Positions 60,101 through 63,796 of a stretch of 63,796 nt of DNA are shown here, in pieces (position 1 is the stretch's first letter; the number at the start of each line of letters is the position of its first letter). Made by a program: the position numbers and the translations under genes. Below the pieces are notes generated by a model. That model saw nothing but the letters and a program-made list of their open reading frames with translations. It did no database searches and had not been told where the DNA came from. This stretch comes from a virus, in the IMG/VR virus record IMGVR_UViG_3300007609_000019, positions 1 to 63,796 of that record; one strand, 5' to 3'.

Positions 60101-61223
60101 ATTACCTGGCGATTTACTTGAAATTTATATTATAACAGATGGTGAATATAGTATTAGTGGAAATACGATTACTCTTAAAGAAACACCTGCTAATAATAGT
60201 ACAATTGATATATTCCAGTTTTCAAATCACGATTTACTTAATATAGAAAGACAACAATATGATGTTGTTAATAGAGAAATTGTTGAATTAACTGGTGATG
60301 ATTATGTAACATACCAACGTCTTAGTGTAGGTGAGATACAATTGCGTAAACCTGCACATGATGCACAATATGTATGGATTGCTAGAAATGGCGAAATGCT
60401 AACTCCGAGTGTTGATTACTATGTAACTGACGATAAAACAAAAGTACGTATTGTTAGAAATTTAGATGAAAACGATATACTAGATATTATACATTTTAGT
60501 GCTCCTCTAAATCAGCCTAAGTTTGCATTTAGACAATTTAAAGATATTCTAAATAGAACACACTTTAAACGTCTAGATGCTGCTGCAACTGAATTATCAC
60601 AGCCGTTGGCTTATCACGATTTACGAATTGAAGTAGTAGACGGCGCTGCACTTGCTGATCCAGATAAAGGTCGTAACATGCCTGGTATAATTTTCATTAA
60701 CGGCGAGAGAATTGAGTATTTTGTTAAAGAAGAAAATACACTACGTCAAATTCGTCGAGGAACACTAGGTACAGGAATACCTGAAGTACATGCGTCTAGT
60801 TCAAATGTATACGATCAAAACAATTCAAAAACGGTACCTTATCAGGATAAAACTTTTGTACACAACTTTAGAAACGAAGTTGATGGTAGCAATAATACAT
60901 TTACTATTCCGTTTGTTGTAGGTAGCAGAGACGAGATTGAAGTCTTTAGTGCAGGCAAGCGTCTCCGTAAGTTAGCTGTTCAAGAATTTGATCCTACTTT
61001 AGCATTAGATAGTCCAGATGGAGACATAACTATTAATGAAGAGTTTACATTTGATGCAGTAACAAATAGTATTACAATAACAGAAACACCTACTGCTAAC
61101 ACATTAGTTACGGTTATTAAGAAAACACTTCAGCCATGGACAGATACTGGTATTATGTTAGGTGATGCACAAAATAACATTGGAAGATTCTTACAAGCAG
61201 GCTCTGCGGGTTTACCAGAATAA
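45192..61223 (+). CDS. Giant 5343-residue baseplate-region structural protein
   Basis: One uninterrupted frame of 16 kb. N-terminal ~170 residues (TASDFLPKYFRTAANRKFLQ ... WDKFVNFREYYWLPNGPMSV) look like wedge-protein start. Residues ~176-330 have a cupredoxin-like fold pattern (PTLKLFRGQTYKFEIDTPG ... TIPDNAPDRLYYIS) without copper ligands. ChtBD3/CBM5_12-like modules occur near ~1583, 1843, 2314, 2417, 3072, 3124 and 3378. Seven FG-GAP-like blades lie between ~2258 and 3500. NPGxGYxxAP repeats occur near 3917 and 4281, and beta-rich repeats to the end (FLQAGSAGLPE). It follows gp6, the T4 position of wedge gp7; T4 gp7 has 1032 residues. It could be a gp7 analogue with fused adhesin parts, or a side-fibre protein. 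Function unproven. Confidence 0.75.
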   Translation: MAYNDNQNESALPVPGKNNKRTASDFLPKYFRTAANRKFLQGTLDQLIQPGVAEKLNFYAGRETAKSFQAEDLYLNDVSDNRKNYQLEPALVIKDDLDNVKYYKDYNDYMNQLSNFGANTQDHSRTNTQESYAWNPNIDWDKFVNFREYYWLPNGPMSVNVRGQSKEVTSTYTVTLADNVDNVSYLFSPDGLTSNPTLKLFRGQTYKFEIDTPGYPIAFAISRTFTPGSAIVQAGNEGIRDNGTFGGTLYDETGTTYDVGGFIVEPSAGGVLGFEDDDNVSTLYPDGISKFDENGNEIEIVWVEKGTIEFTIPDNAPDRLYYISRNNIDTSGLIRIYDIEENSFLDVGNEVLGKKTYTSANGVTFSNGMKIRFQGDITPDVYEENEWYIEGVGDKIRLVRDVDLTIPSAYSQNIQVPFDSVGFDNLPFANASAYAADKDYLVINRASQDRNPWSRYNKWFHRDVIEQSFTYNNTPVEIDQDARAKRPVIEFEAGLKLFNFGTEAKQDVDVVDTFTKDVFSTIEGKEGYNIDGIELAEGMRILFTADTDILVSGKIYQVKFIKIGNTRQISLVETDDTMPLENETAFVTQGNKYAGQTFYFNGSVWNQAQQKTKRNQPPLFDLCCPFGSEYADVTTFESSTFSGTKVFSYREGTGTDDSELGFPLTYRTIENSGDIVFDFNLLNDSFTYQLDEELITVTTDTSNLRKYTSRNTFNYVNGYSSIPTQSKQYVIRQYVADELSLNNYTIDVYDNAGDLNDLKVVVYVNNKIKFEFTDFEIDRVNKKALVRFYNDLNENDVVKIKTSSSTAKNSNGYYEFPHNLERNPLNNDITEFTLGEVIDHVDTMIEEINGFAGTYPGTSNLRDLGDLDRFGKRFVKHSGPINLPLYHTTSKKYNIINAIRYSKQEYAKFKRIFLETAEKLGLDTLPKQHVDAILKEINKDKIKSQPFYFSDMIPVGANNAIEYKVLDSRTRLYALSNDFNLASLSPKAVLVYLNNKQLKHGLDYNFDNQGFVSINAGQQVNDIITIYEYESTDGSYVAPTPTKLGLFPKYEPQLLIDDTYQTSEPITTGPFKIYGEVAEGFFRAGTRGWFYPVFTSEAAAQEYAEQQGLQETTSHTHQFLGLNRVLYMPNIGSTHGGQDNPSFDTYPVGIPMIKGHDGSYVRAYLDYRDELLIELENRIFNNIKIDYDINKIDIKTFEGGEFRNSLFTREEINNTLLGDFTEWLQLVDNDYTDNFFYLRQNEFTFNYGSFSSPTGKSLAGFWRGIYNYIYDTDTPHTTPWEMLGFAIKPDWWNKTYGPAPYTRENNILWKDLEEGVVRRPNQPIEYRPNYSRPNLRNFIPVDSQGRLKAPLAAGVVNGFVLRQASDNFTFGDQSPVEAAWRRSSEYPFAIITSYLLNNPAKALGLGFDLSRIERNLAGQWSYTETQKPLQLNNVLLPNTYQSSQRIQTSGFVNYIYNLISSDILSVYNEYVDDISRITNQLGFKLGGFTDKQKINLLLDSKSPQQVQTDGGIFVPQENYKVFLNTSSPIDIITYSGIVIEKISSGFVIRGYNQNDPVFKYYDYISSSKTIPVTVGGISEATTPWESGKRYEKGTVVENNNSYYRVVTTFTAGEQFDTENLAKLPGLPTLGGKTALFRRNFDKRQIKLLSYGSKLNTSQEVVDFILGYGEYLKAQGFTFDNVEVDGSVENWDKSAREFLFWTTQGWASGTVLSISPSAGKLEFDPIYSVVDDLSDPFYPYSILKSNGDPLDVSFRTMLRDGNSFGIQTAVNNDQEGLYNVSLPLVQKEHVVLLDNSTIFNDVIYKPETGYRQERLKVLGYRSDEWEGGLNIPGFVYDDAKVVDWETWEDYTIGSIVKFKQFYYVATKNVTGAAEFDPTGWYRLSEKPESELVTNFDYRINQFADFYDLDTAGFDEELQKMAQHLTAYQKRDYLANIINDDVSQYKFYQGFIQDKGTKNALDKLFKKLSSANKESLEFYEEWALQVGRYGATDNIEQVEFNLEENKMVESPQIIELAERLPETNFEKIYRILPQEVYDRPLDYDHNPFPITVLNIDSRSNVVKSGGYVAEDDVTYIAGTIEELAGTDTNLISLSDYIWIPGFRDQEWAVFQNTDSGLRVNRVVKTGRTASTGEFIAEVYTNKWAANFVTEDDLISIRGSQTQRITGIYKINSINLDKIEILLPSNNFIQFADEDFMLTKLRNVRVPDLESLNALVQENIYTGQKIWVDDFDNNGNWSVVENTRQFTRSNSISNPTEFDSTQHEFSKSIAASSNNLDVFIGAPGDQNGKVHVFKRTKENWDLRNTQELGFNSYPLEWKPNTQFFVSNKIAYYNDMLSTPRWEYYVANTTHISGSSLNKRLLEDGTEETLTTLWRSVSDPQEFLNPIGSNFGESVAASPDGEYVVVGIPNASEVKTRDKGEFDPSQTYAKNDIVRYRSSIWKANREILPEVSAQPFSTFDTYNNIISASDADSTSITLLMTADPGINRNIADGDDNLKHFLVKAPKDMYLGTKPNDRVTLYWNEVSYAYPTLDPNEPFDGEIDNIDFASLSRTHTIEEKIDHVFFFDTFVTIPNVGDIIENDTGSAEVHYVSVKNDSMVVYVKNTNGIFGISGELFTVDENFLGFYEEQGYSTSDNLGGFWFISNYDAENPADPNNFVYYNNGRYFDQGKGLVYVDVQVSDDQLDPNPYYNIQGTIQEIGPYVTKKNQVSFITQLSFEGDLGGVESIYPSDLWVVRAGKEFTNTIDAGDIIEFELFEGDNRVVDFTNTGLSYDAINGTQTVQEKWDGYIDFDLVPGRTGDVFEPKADWEFDTESNNFVYVGDGDTVEDAQIPFDEFGGLAATSSTTSSAKVKFVQRNFNRLRVYLKIEPTSVGRFVELNNIGSYQLRRVRAGTADRIMGIVDDTNNNINLGTEKVGELIVFRNTETFDAVSEWNNVVPLVDEEYIIYNEGSDVDGVSRAANPPYSLNKDYTQIYNIPADKSGTAGPDNEGAIAIYRRKRDGAYELQRILVSEYRTTDRQFGKHIQIAQDESYYTLMVSSDPVGLARDQEGEWRKNPGSIEIFRHGSKDVNFAGEYQFREYSEGEVVTFKDDYYEAIKDSPIDENLQFIRNSLYWKNISWRRSTDENFRGEFNSAQSYATGNIVEFNNNLYSALTNISQGAAWNSADWNLIDYKIDYIGYLPNLTGKAYFDEEVFDPIENIDQFAQSFSLSEDANTLVVSSRQTETDSTETIKIIVYKQFDDKYMVSQIVERPVDADKESWGQQVTINPQGTSFAVSANLADNIKNDQGLVYVYSLGTDGFFGVAGNPTQTLASPNNEVAEQFGHKIHFGNDNLVVTSLNGDQLIPTRFDTKTEYVDSYLVGYDSGIDLKSLNDILFKSVVDGVFEYRDYKLYTNDLINYFGKTYKVLVDTVYNPSSFDVTDTLTFNEVEPQPIYVDTVFDSTSADSESETTFDSGFTTFQNIKLDTGVVYVYENLSDRLVYAESFRYENAGVEFGENIHSVNNHVYVGMTDQLLNSTKGIVLDYRKGKGLSSWNKIRQSIPAVDITKIRGAFLYNKRTDQIVSYIDYIDPIQGKIAGPADQDITYKTGFDPAKYNTGATADSSVDKDLAWGKDYVGQVWWNIHSARFAYPYQGSSVEQRDQWNRLLPGSRIDVYEWVESQYPPSQWDEISGTDQGIIEGIDGRSLYGDTKFTTKLEYDDIAKVFNTKFYFWVGNSKVVPQANNRKLNTRDIARFISRPREQGYRFISFIGSNKFILNNFDNLITSDDLVLNIKYATNDNLEQNVHSQYQLISDGLETSVPNADIERKWFDSLIGFDTNGRQVPDTKVPIKNRYGVQNRPRQSMFVNRFEALKQYIERVNSVLKENLIVDLYDFSALDQKEELPEFINGDYDIAIDSYSELRFVSTNKIQQAELTPVINNGKITNVLITNPGRGYKVAPSFEISGANTGTGADIELEINNLGQIVNVIINNQGSGYAETTKIFVRKFSVLINSDSTIFDKWSIYGYDESTRTWFRRSIQDYDVTQYWDYVDWYAEGYNEFTEIDEVIDQTYQLTSLDNTIKSVVKIKNVGTGGWLLLEKINNEDTGDYTVNYKTIGRENGTIQFKDTLYDYGKNTVGYSNRSFDSFFYDNNPAKELRIILNTIKDNLFVSDLRVNYNQLFLASLRYILSEQNSVDWMFKTSFVNATHNLGELFQDITFNADNLDNYKEYVEEVKPFKTNIREYVSAYEKTEPTNTSISDFDLAPIYDSFSNSIQASSAYVSNGIATGLDDSFDEHPRKQWLDNYGYQIKEIIISDPGEGYTYKPVVKIISDVGTGATAEAFLGYGKVTKVKITNPGTGYTKAPTILIEGPLSDNGRLATATAVLGNGVVRTPSIRIKFDRTAGTYFIEDLFETETFTGSEFESRFDLKWPMDIDTKKVKVYLDGIEQLRSTYTFENLENTDAGYTRSQGRVTFTTPPSLNTSIVVEYYKPLDMLGAEDRIKHAYNPLTTMFGNDLAQLMTGVDYGGVEIRGFEFETAAGWDSQGWYTDTWDTFSSVFEDEIFTADESTVAVELSQPLEQGIVYNVYRKSAGDEIAVRLDDPDFDAGTPSNTDAIMNSITGDGVTDVIDLTQYGILLLDGDTLIVRKITSEGVANIDTESYDQQLSGGDLAYTTATGKNAEDIVVDGDGFQSVSAQGGPEELVPGQVYDTLDIKVYTKDSSGQGVIFSQNYNMDASISTYDLGTTPGSSDSVFVKVDNVILDSDSYSIDYDNNTVTVDNPQDDVDLSIITISQSTQNIVDFGKLYGDISTTDYETSIYYVPTLNAAGEPETPINEVYDVFANINGIAESVVLVEQYAPGYISIRFESTLLNEDVINYTIFEGTEQVNYSQITKDSFVGDGSTIEFELATAPFYALPTQHNIMVKVDNRILNAGYNIQYTIPENNQREYQLETFQQPAGSTQASDLEIYLNGELIETPVEWRFDINNASVILSDETGLPGDLLEIYIITDGEYSISGNTITLKETPANNSTIDIFQFSNHDLLNIERQQYDVVNREIVELTGDDYVTYQRLSVGEIQLRKPAHDAQYVWIARNGEMLTPSVDYYVTDDKTKVRIVRNLDENDILDIIHFSAPLNQPKFAFRQFKDILNRTHFKRLDAAATELSQPLAYHDLRIEVVDGAALADPDKGRNMPGIIFINGERIEYFVKEENTLRQIRRGTLGTGIPEVHASSSNVYDQNNSKTVPYQDKTFVHNFRNEVDGSNNTFTIPFVVGSRDEIEVFSAGKRLRKLAVQEFDPTLALDSPDGDITINEEFTFDAVTNSITITETPTANTLVTVIKKTLQPWTDTGIMLGDAQNNIGRFLQAGSAGLPE

Positions 61224-61226
61224 ATA
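61219..61226 (+). promoter_or_regulatory. Late box AATAAATA on the giant gene's stop codon
   Basis: AATAAATA includes the TAA stop of the giant gene (61221-61223) and lies 16 bases before the next ATG, with AGGAATT between. A start site just downstream gives a short leader. Confidence 0.5.
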
Positions 61227-61242
61227 CATTATAGGAATTAAA

Positions 61243-61851
61243 ATGAGTGATAACATGAAAGATAACAGCGGAATACTAGTTCAAGGGCATATTAAAATAT
61301 TTGACCCTGATACCCAAACAGTGTATATTGATAAACGTAATGCTATTCATTATGAAAATATGAGTATTGCACTTGCAGAAAGCCTTGCAAATGAAGGTAA
61401 AGGCTTTATTGAGCGTATGAGTTTTGGAAACGGCGGCACAAGCGTTGATCCAACAGGTATTATTACATACCTAACACCAAACTCAACTGGAACAAATGCA
61501 ACATTATATAATGAAACATATTCAAAAGTTGTTGACGACTCGAGTGCTGAAAATACAGACCCTGCACGTAATAAAATGGAAATACGCCATCTAAGCGGTA
61601 CAAACTATACCGACATACTAGTAAGTTGTTTGTTAGATTACGGCGAACCAGAAGGACAGCAGGCATTTGATACAGCAACAAACCAAGATAATCAATTTGT
61701 TTTTGACGAACTAGGATTAAGAAGTTACAGCGGAGATCCAGCAACACCTGGAAGACTTATCACTCATGTTATTTTCCACCCTGTACAAAAGTCACTCAAC
61801 CGTTTAATTCAAATTGATTATACGGTTCGTGTACAGAGTTTAGCAGGGTAA
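61243..61851 (+). CDS. Structural protein, baseplate or fibre-associated
   Basis: 202 residues from ATG at 61243, chosen for AGGAATTAAA upstream; an ORF from 61162 would overlap the giant gene by 62 bases. Motifs: GILVQGHIKIFDPDTQTVYIDKRN and GKGFIERMSFGNGGTSVDPTGI, beta-rich with Gly turns. I recognise no family. It lies between the giant protein and a collar fibre, so a fibre-attachment or wedge role is likely. Confidence 0.6.
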   Translation: MSDNMKDNSGILVQGHIKIFDPDTQTVYIDKRNAIHYENMSIALAESLANEGKGFIERMSFGNGGTSVDPTGIITYLTPNSTGTNATLYNETYSKVVDDSSAENTDPARNKMEIRHLSGTNYTDILVSCLLDYGEPEGQQAFDTATNQDNQFVFDELGLRSYSGDPATPGRLITHVIFHPVQKSLNRLIQIDYTVRVQSLAG

Positions 61852-61861
61852 GGAGTAAGCA

Positions 61862-63796
61862 ATGGCATACCAAATAAGTTACAGTGATTCGCTAAACAAA
61901 GGCCAAATTGACATTGAAGATCGTACGCTCAATCAAGAAACTAGTTTAGGTTTTCCGGGTCGATACGAAGTTAATTATGGGTCGGCTATTAATACAAACT
62001 TTCTGCACCTATTAGAAAATTTTGCAAATACAGAACCACCAGAGCGTCCGGTAGAAGGACAAACATGGTATGATAGCACCGAAGGTGTTGATCAGTTAAA
62101 AATATATGACGGTACTAATTGGATTGCTGCCGGCGGCATTAAAAAAGCAGCAAGCGCACCCGAAGTTGCAAATTCAAGTGCTGGAGATTTATGGGTTAAT
62201 ACTGATAGACAACAGGTTTATCTGTTTACTGGATCTACATGGATTCTAGTTGGTCCAGAATTTAGTGATGGATTGTTAACTGGAACACAATCAGAAGTTA
62301 TTGTTGGTTCTGATGACACTGAGTATAGTGTTCTTACTATTAAAATTGAAGATAAGCCAGCAATTATTATTTCGTCTCGAGCCTTTGTGCCAAAAAGTGC
62401 AATTGCAGGATTTAGAGGCGGTATCAAAGCTGGTATGAATGTTACTTCTATTGCTTTAGAAAATGACGAAATTTTAAAATATTGGGGGACTTCTGAAAAA
62501 GCAGAAAACTTAGTAATAGGCACATCTGTTGTACCTGCTGTAAATTTTCTAAGAGGCGACCAAGAATCAAAAACTGATTTTAAGTTAAAGATTAAATCAG
62601 ACGAAGGACTAGAACTAGGTTCCGCAGGCACATTTAGAATTAAAAACGCAACTTCAACAGGTGTTATTGAAAATAGTGCAAATAATTCTAGTATAGATTT
62701 TAGACTAAACAATGGAGCAACAACACCTACGGTATTAAAAGTTGACGCTACTGAAAGAGTAGGCATTAATAATACTGCTCCAGAACAAGAATTAGATCTA
62801 AACGGAAATATTCAAGTTAATACAAAAAATAATCTTTCTGATACTGGTAAAATAATTGTAAACGGAACTCTTAACGCATCTGGATTAACTGATGGTTCTA
62901 TTCTTACTAAGGGCGGAGTAGTTGTTGCTCAAGATATTAATATTGGCGGAAATATCAATTTAACTAACGGCGGCCAAATAACATCTGGTGATATTATTCC
63001 AGATACCAACAGCTCAAGAACCGTTGGAAGTGTTGCATTTAAGTACGATCAAATGTATGCTAACACATTTATTGGTAATGTGCAAGGTAACGTAACAGGA
63101 ACAATAAGCGGTAGAGCAGGTTCAGCTGATAAACTAGCAAGTGCTACTACATTTGGTGTAAGCGGCGATGTTGAAAATACAAGTTTTGAATTTGACGGCC
63201 AAGTAGGCGGCTCAGTAAAAACATTTGATATTAGAGTTGCAAATAGTTTTATTAGTAATAAAGACGTAGTTTATGATGCAGGTAATGCAGACGAACTATT
63301 ACTAAATGTCACAGGCGGTAACACAGGCGTTTATAGAATAACAAAACGTAATTTCTTAAAGACCATACCTTTAGTACCACCTGGTGCAATTATGCCGTTT
63401 GGAGGAAATGAAGCACCAGCAGGCTGGTTATTATGCGACGGGTCGTTAGTTAGCAAAACAGATTATGGCGATCTTTGGCTTTCGATTGGACACAATTTTA
63501 GAGATCCTGCACTTATTCCAGATGGTGGTGCTAATACATTTGCTATTCCAGATATGCGAGGAAGATTTCCATTAGGTGTTGACAACATGGGCGGCGTAAG
63601 CTCAAATCGTGTAACAGGGTCAACAGCAACATACGAATCAATGGCAGCAACTAACATATCAGGAACTGGGTATAATTCGTTCTTTACCGTAAATAGAGAA
63701 GATGGTATTTACAATGTTACTATAACTATTCCTGGTTTAGGATACGAGGTTGGTGATGTTTTAAGAATTACAGGTGATAGACTAGGCGGCACAACT
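61862..63796 (+). CDS. Tail fibre with phage collar domain (3' end outside window)
   Basis: Translated by hand from ATG at 61862, with GGAGTAAGCA upstream; open to the window end (645 codons). The N-terminus shows the fibre motifs GQTWYDSTEGVDQLKIYDG and GDLWVNTDRQQVYLFTG. The middle is a beta-solenoid (GLELGSAGTFRI ... NIGGNINLTNGGQI ... GNVQGNVTGTISG). At ~500-575 a Collar-type domain appears: PPGAIMPFGGNEAPAGWLLC, DPALIPDGGANTFAIPDMRG, RFPLGVD. Thereafter IYNVTITIPGLGYEVGDVLR is another fibre repeat. Similar domains are found in T4 gp12-type short tail fibres and gp10. It is likely a receptor-binding or baseplate fibre. Confidence 0.85.
   Translation, partial: MAYQISYSDSLNKGQIDIEDRTLNQETSLGFPGRYEVNYGSAINTNFLHLLENFANTEPPERPVEGQTWYDSTEGVDQLKIYDGTNWIAAGGIKKAASAPEVANSSAGDLWVNTDRQQVYLFTGSTWILVGPEFSDGLLTGTQSEVIVGSDDTEYSVLTIKIEDKPAIIISSRAFVPKSAIAGFRGGIKAGMNVTSIALENDEILKYWGTSEKAENLVIGTSVVPAVNFLRGDQESKTDFKLKIKSDEGLELGSAGTFRIKNATSTGVIENSANNSSIDFRLNNGATTPTVLKVDATERVGINNTAPEQELDLNGNIQVNTKNNLSDTGKIIVNGTLNASGLTDGSILTKGGVVVAQDINIGGNINLTNGGQITSGDIIPDTNSSRTVGSVAFKYDQMYANTFIGNVQGNVTGTISGRAGSADKLASATTFGVSGDVENTSFEFDGQVGGSVKTFDIRVANSFISNKDVVYDAGNADELLLNVTGGNTGVYRITKRNFLKTIPLVPPGAIMPFGGNEAPAGWLLCDGSLVSKTDYGDLWLSIGHNFRDPALIPDGGANTFAIPDMRGRFPLGVDNMGGVSSNRVTGSTATYESMAATNISGTGYNSFFTVNREDGIYNVTITIPGLGYEVGDVLRITGDRLGGTT

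Noticed and set aside
45192-61223. Possible merging of several genes by sequencing error
   Set aside because: Nothing in the sequence supports it: the frame is continuous, codon use looks uniform by eye, and no internal ribosome-binding site with ATG stands out. Read-level checks were not possible.
1-63796. Integrase, lysogeny or host metabolic genes
   Set aside because: None seen; the content is virion, recombination and late-transcription genes.

Overview
The window is a 63.8 kb piece of an AT-rich, tightly packed genome of a T4-like myovirus of the marine (cyanophage/pelagiphage-like) kind. I recognise the T4 core proteins gp20, gp21, gp22, gp23, gp46, gp47, gp55, gp26, gp53, gp5, gp25 and gp6. 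Almost all DNA is coding, genes touch or overlap (TAATG junctions), and the late promoter box NATAAATA recurs in front of genes. Nothing in the window identifies the host: there are no photosynthesis or other metabolic genes and I found no tRNAs. Both ends cut through tail-fibre genes.

Layout. (a) 1-14.7 kb, minus strand: a fibre/adhesin locus. It holds two fibres whose N-termini are arrays of carbohydrate-binding-like modules, a fibre with an inserted LamG lectin domain, a shorter paralogue without it, and several small structural proteins. (b) 14.8-26.6 kb, minus strand: the head cassette (portal gp20, protease gp21, scaffold gp22, an acidic core protein, major capsid gp23). It also carries a GIY-YIG/NUMOD3 homing endonuclease, a possible nucleotide-sugar enzyme and a 1504-residue tape-measure-like protein with ten internal repeats. 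A divergent pair of late promoters at 26.62-26.66 kb starts this block and the next. (c) 26.7-33.2 kb: gp26 and a gp51-like protein on plus, then on minus a small protein, an unexplained ~520 bp non-coding stretch, a GIY-YIG protein, gp46/gp47 (recombination) and the late sigma factor gp55. (d) 33.3-63.8 kb, plus strand: the baseplate. It runs from tube-cap-like protein, gp53, a hub-like protein, a low-complexity protein, gp5 (spike and lysozyme), gp25 and gp6 to a 5343-residue giant protein, then a small structural protein and a collar-domain tail fibre.

How it works together. gp55 is expected to read the NATAAATA boxes. gp20-gp23 build the prohead, matured by gp21. The tape-measure-like protein sets tail length. 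The hub (gp26, gp53, hub-like protein, gp5) and wedge (gp25, gp6, giant protein) form the baseplate on which the fibres sit.

Most unusual: the giant wedge-region protein, with seven integrin-like FG-GAP blades and scattered sugar-binding-like modules; a short GDDxxFSQPV peptide repeated in two adjacent hub proteins; a gp5 with its lysozyme moved to the C-terminus; recent in-frame duplication inside the tape measure; and late promoters built on the stop codon of the preceding gene.
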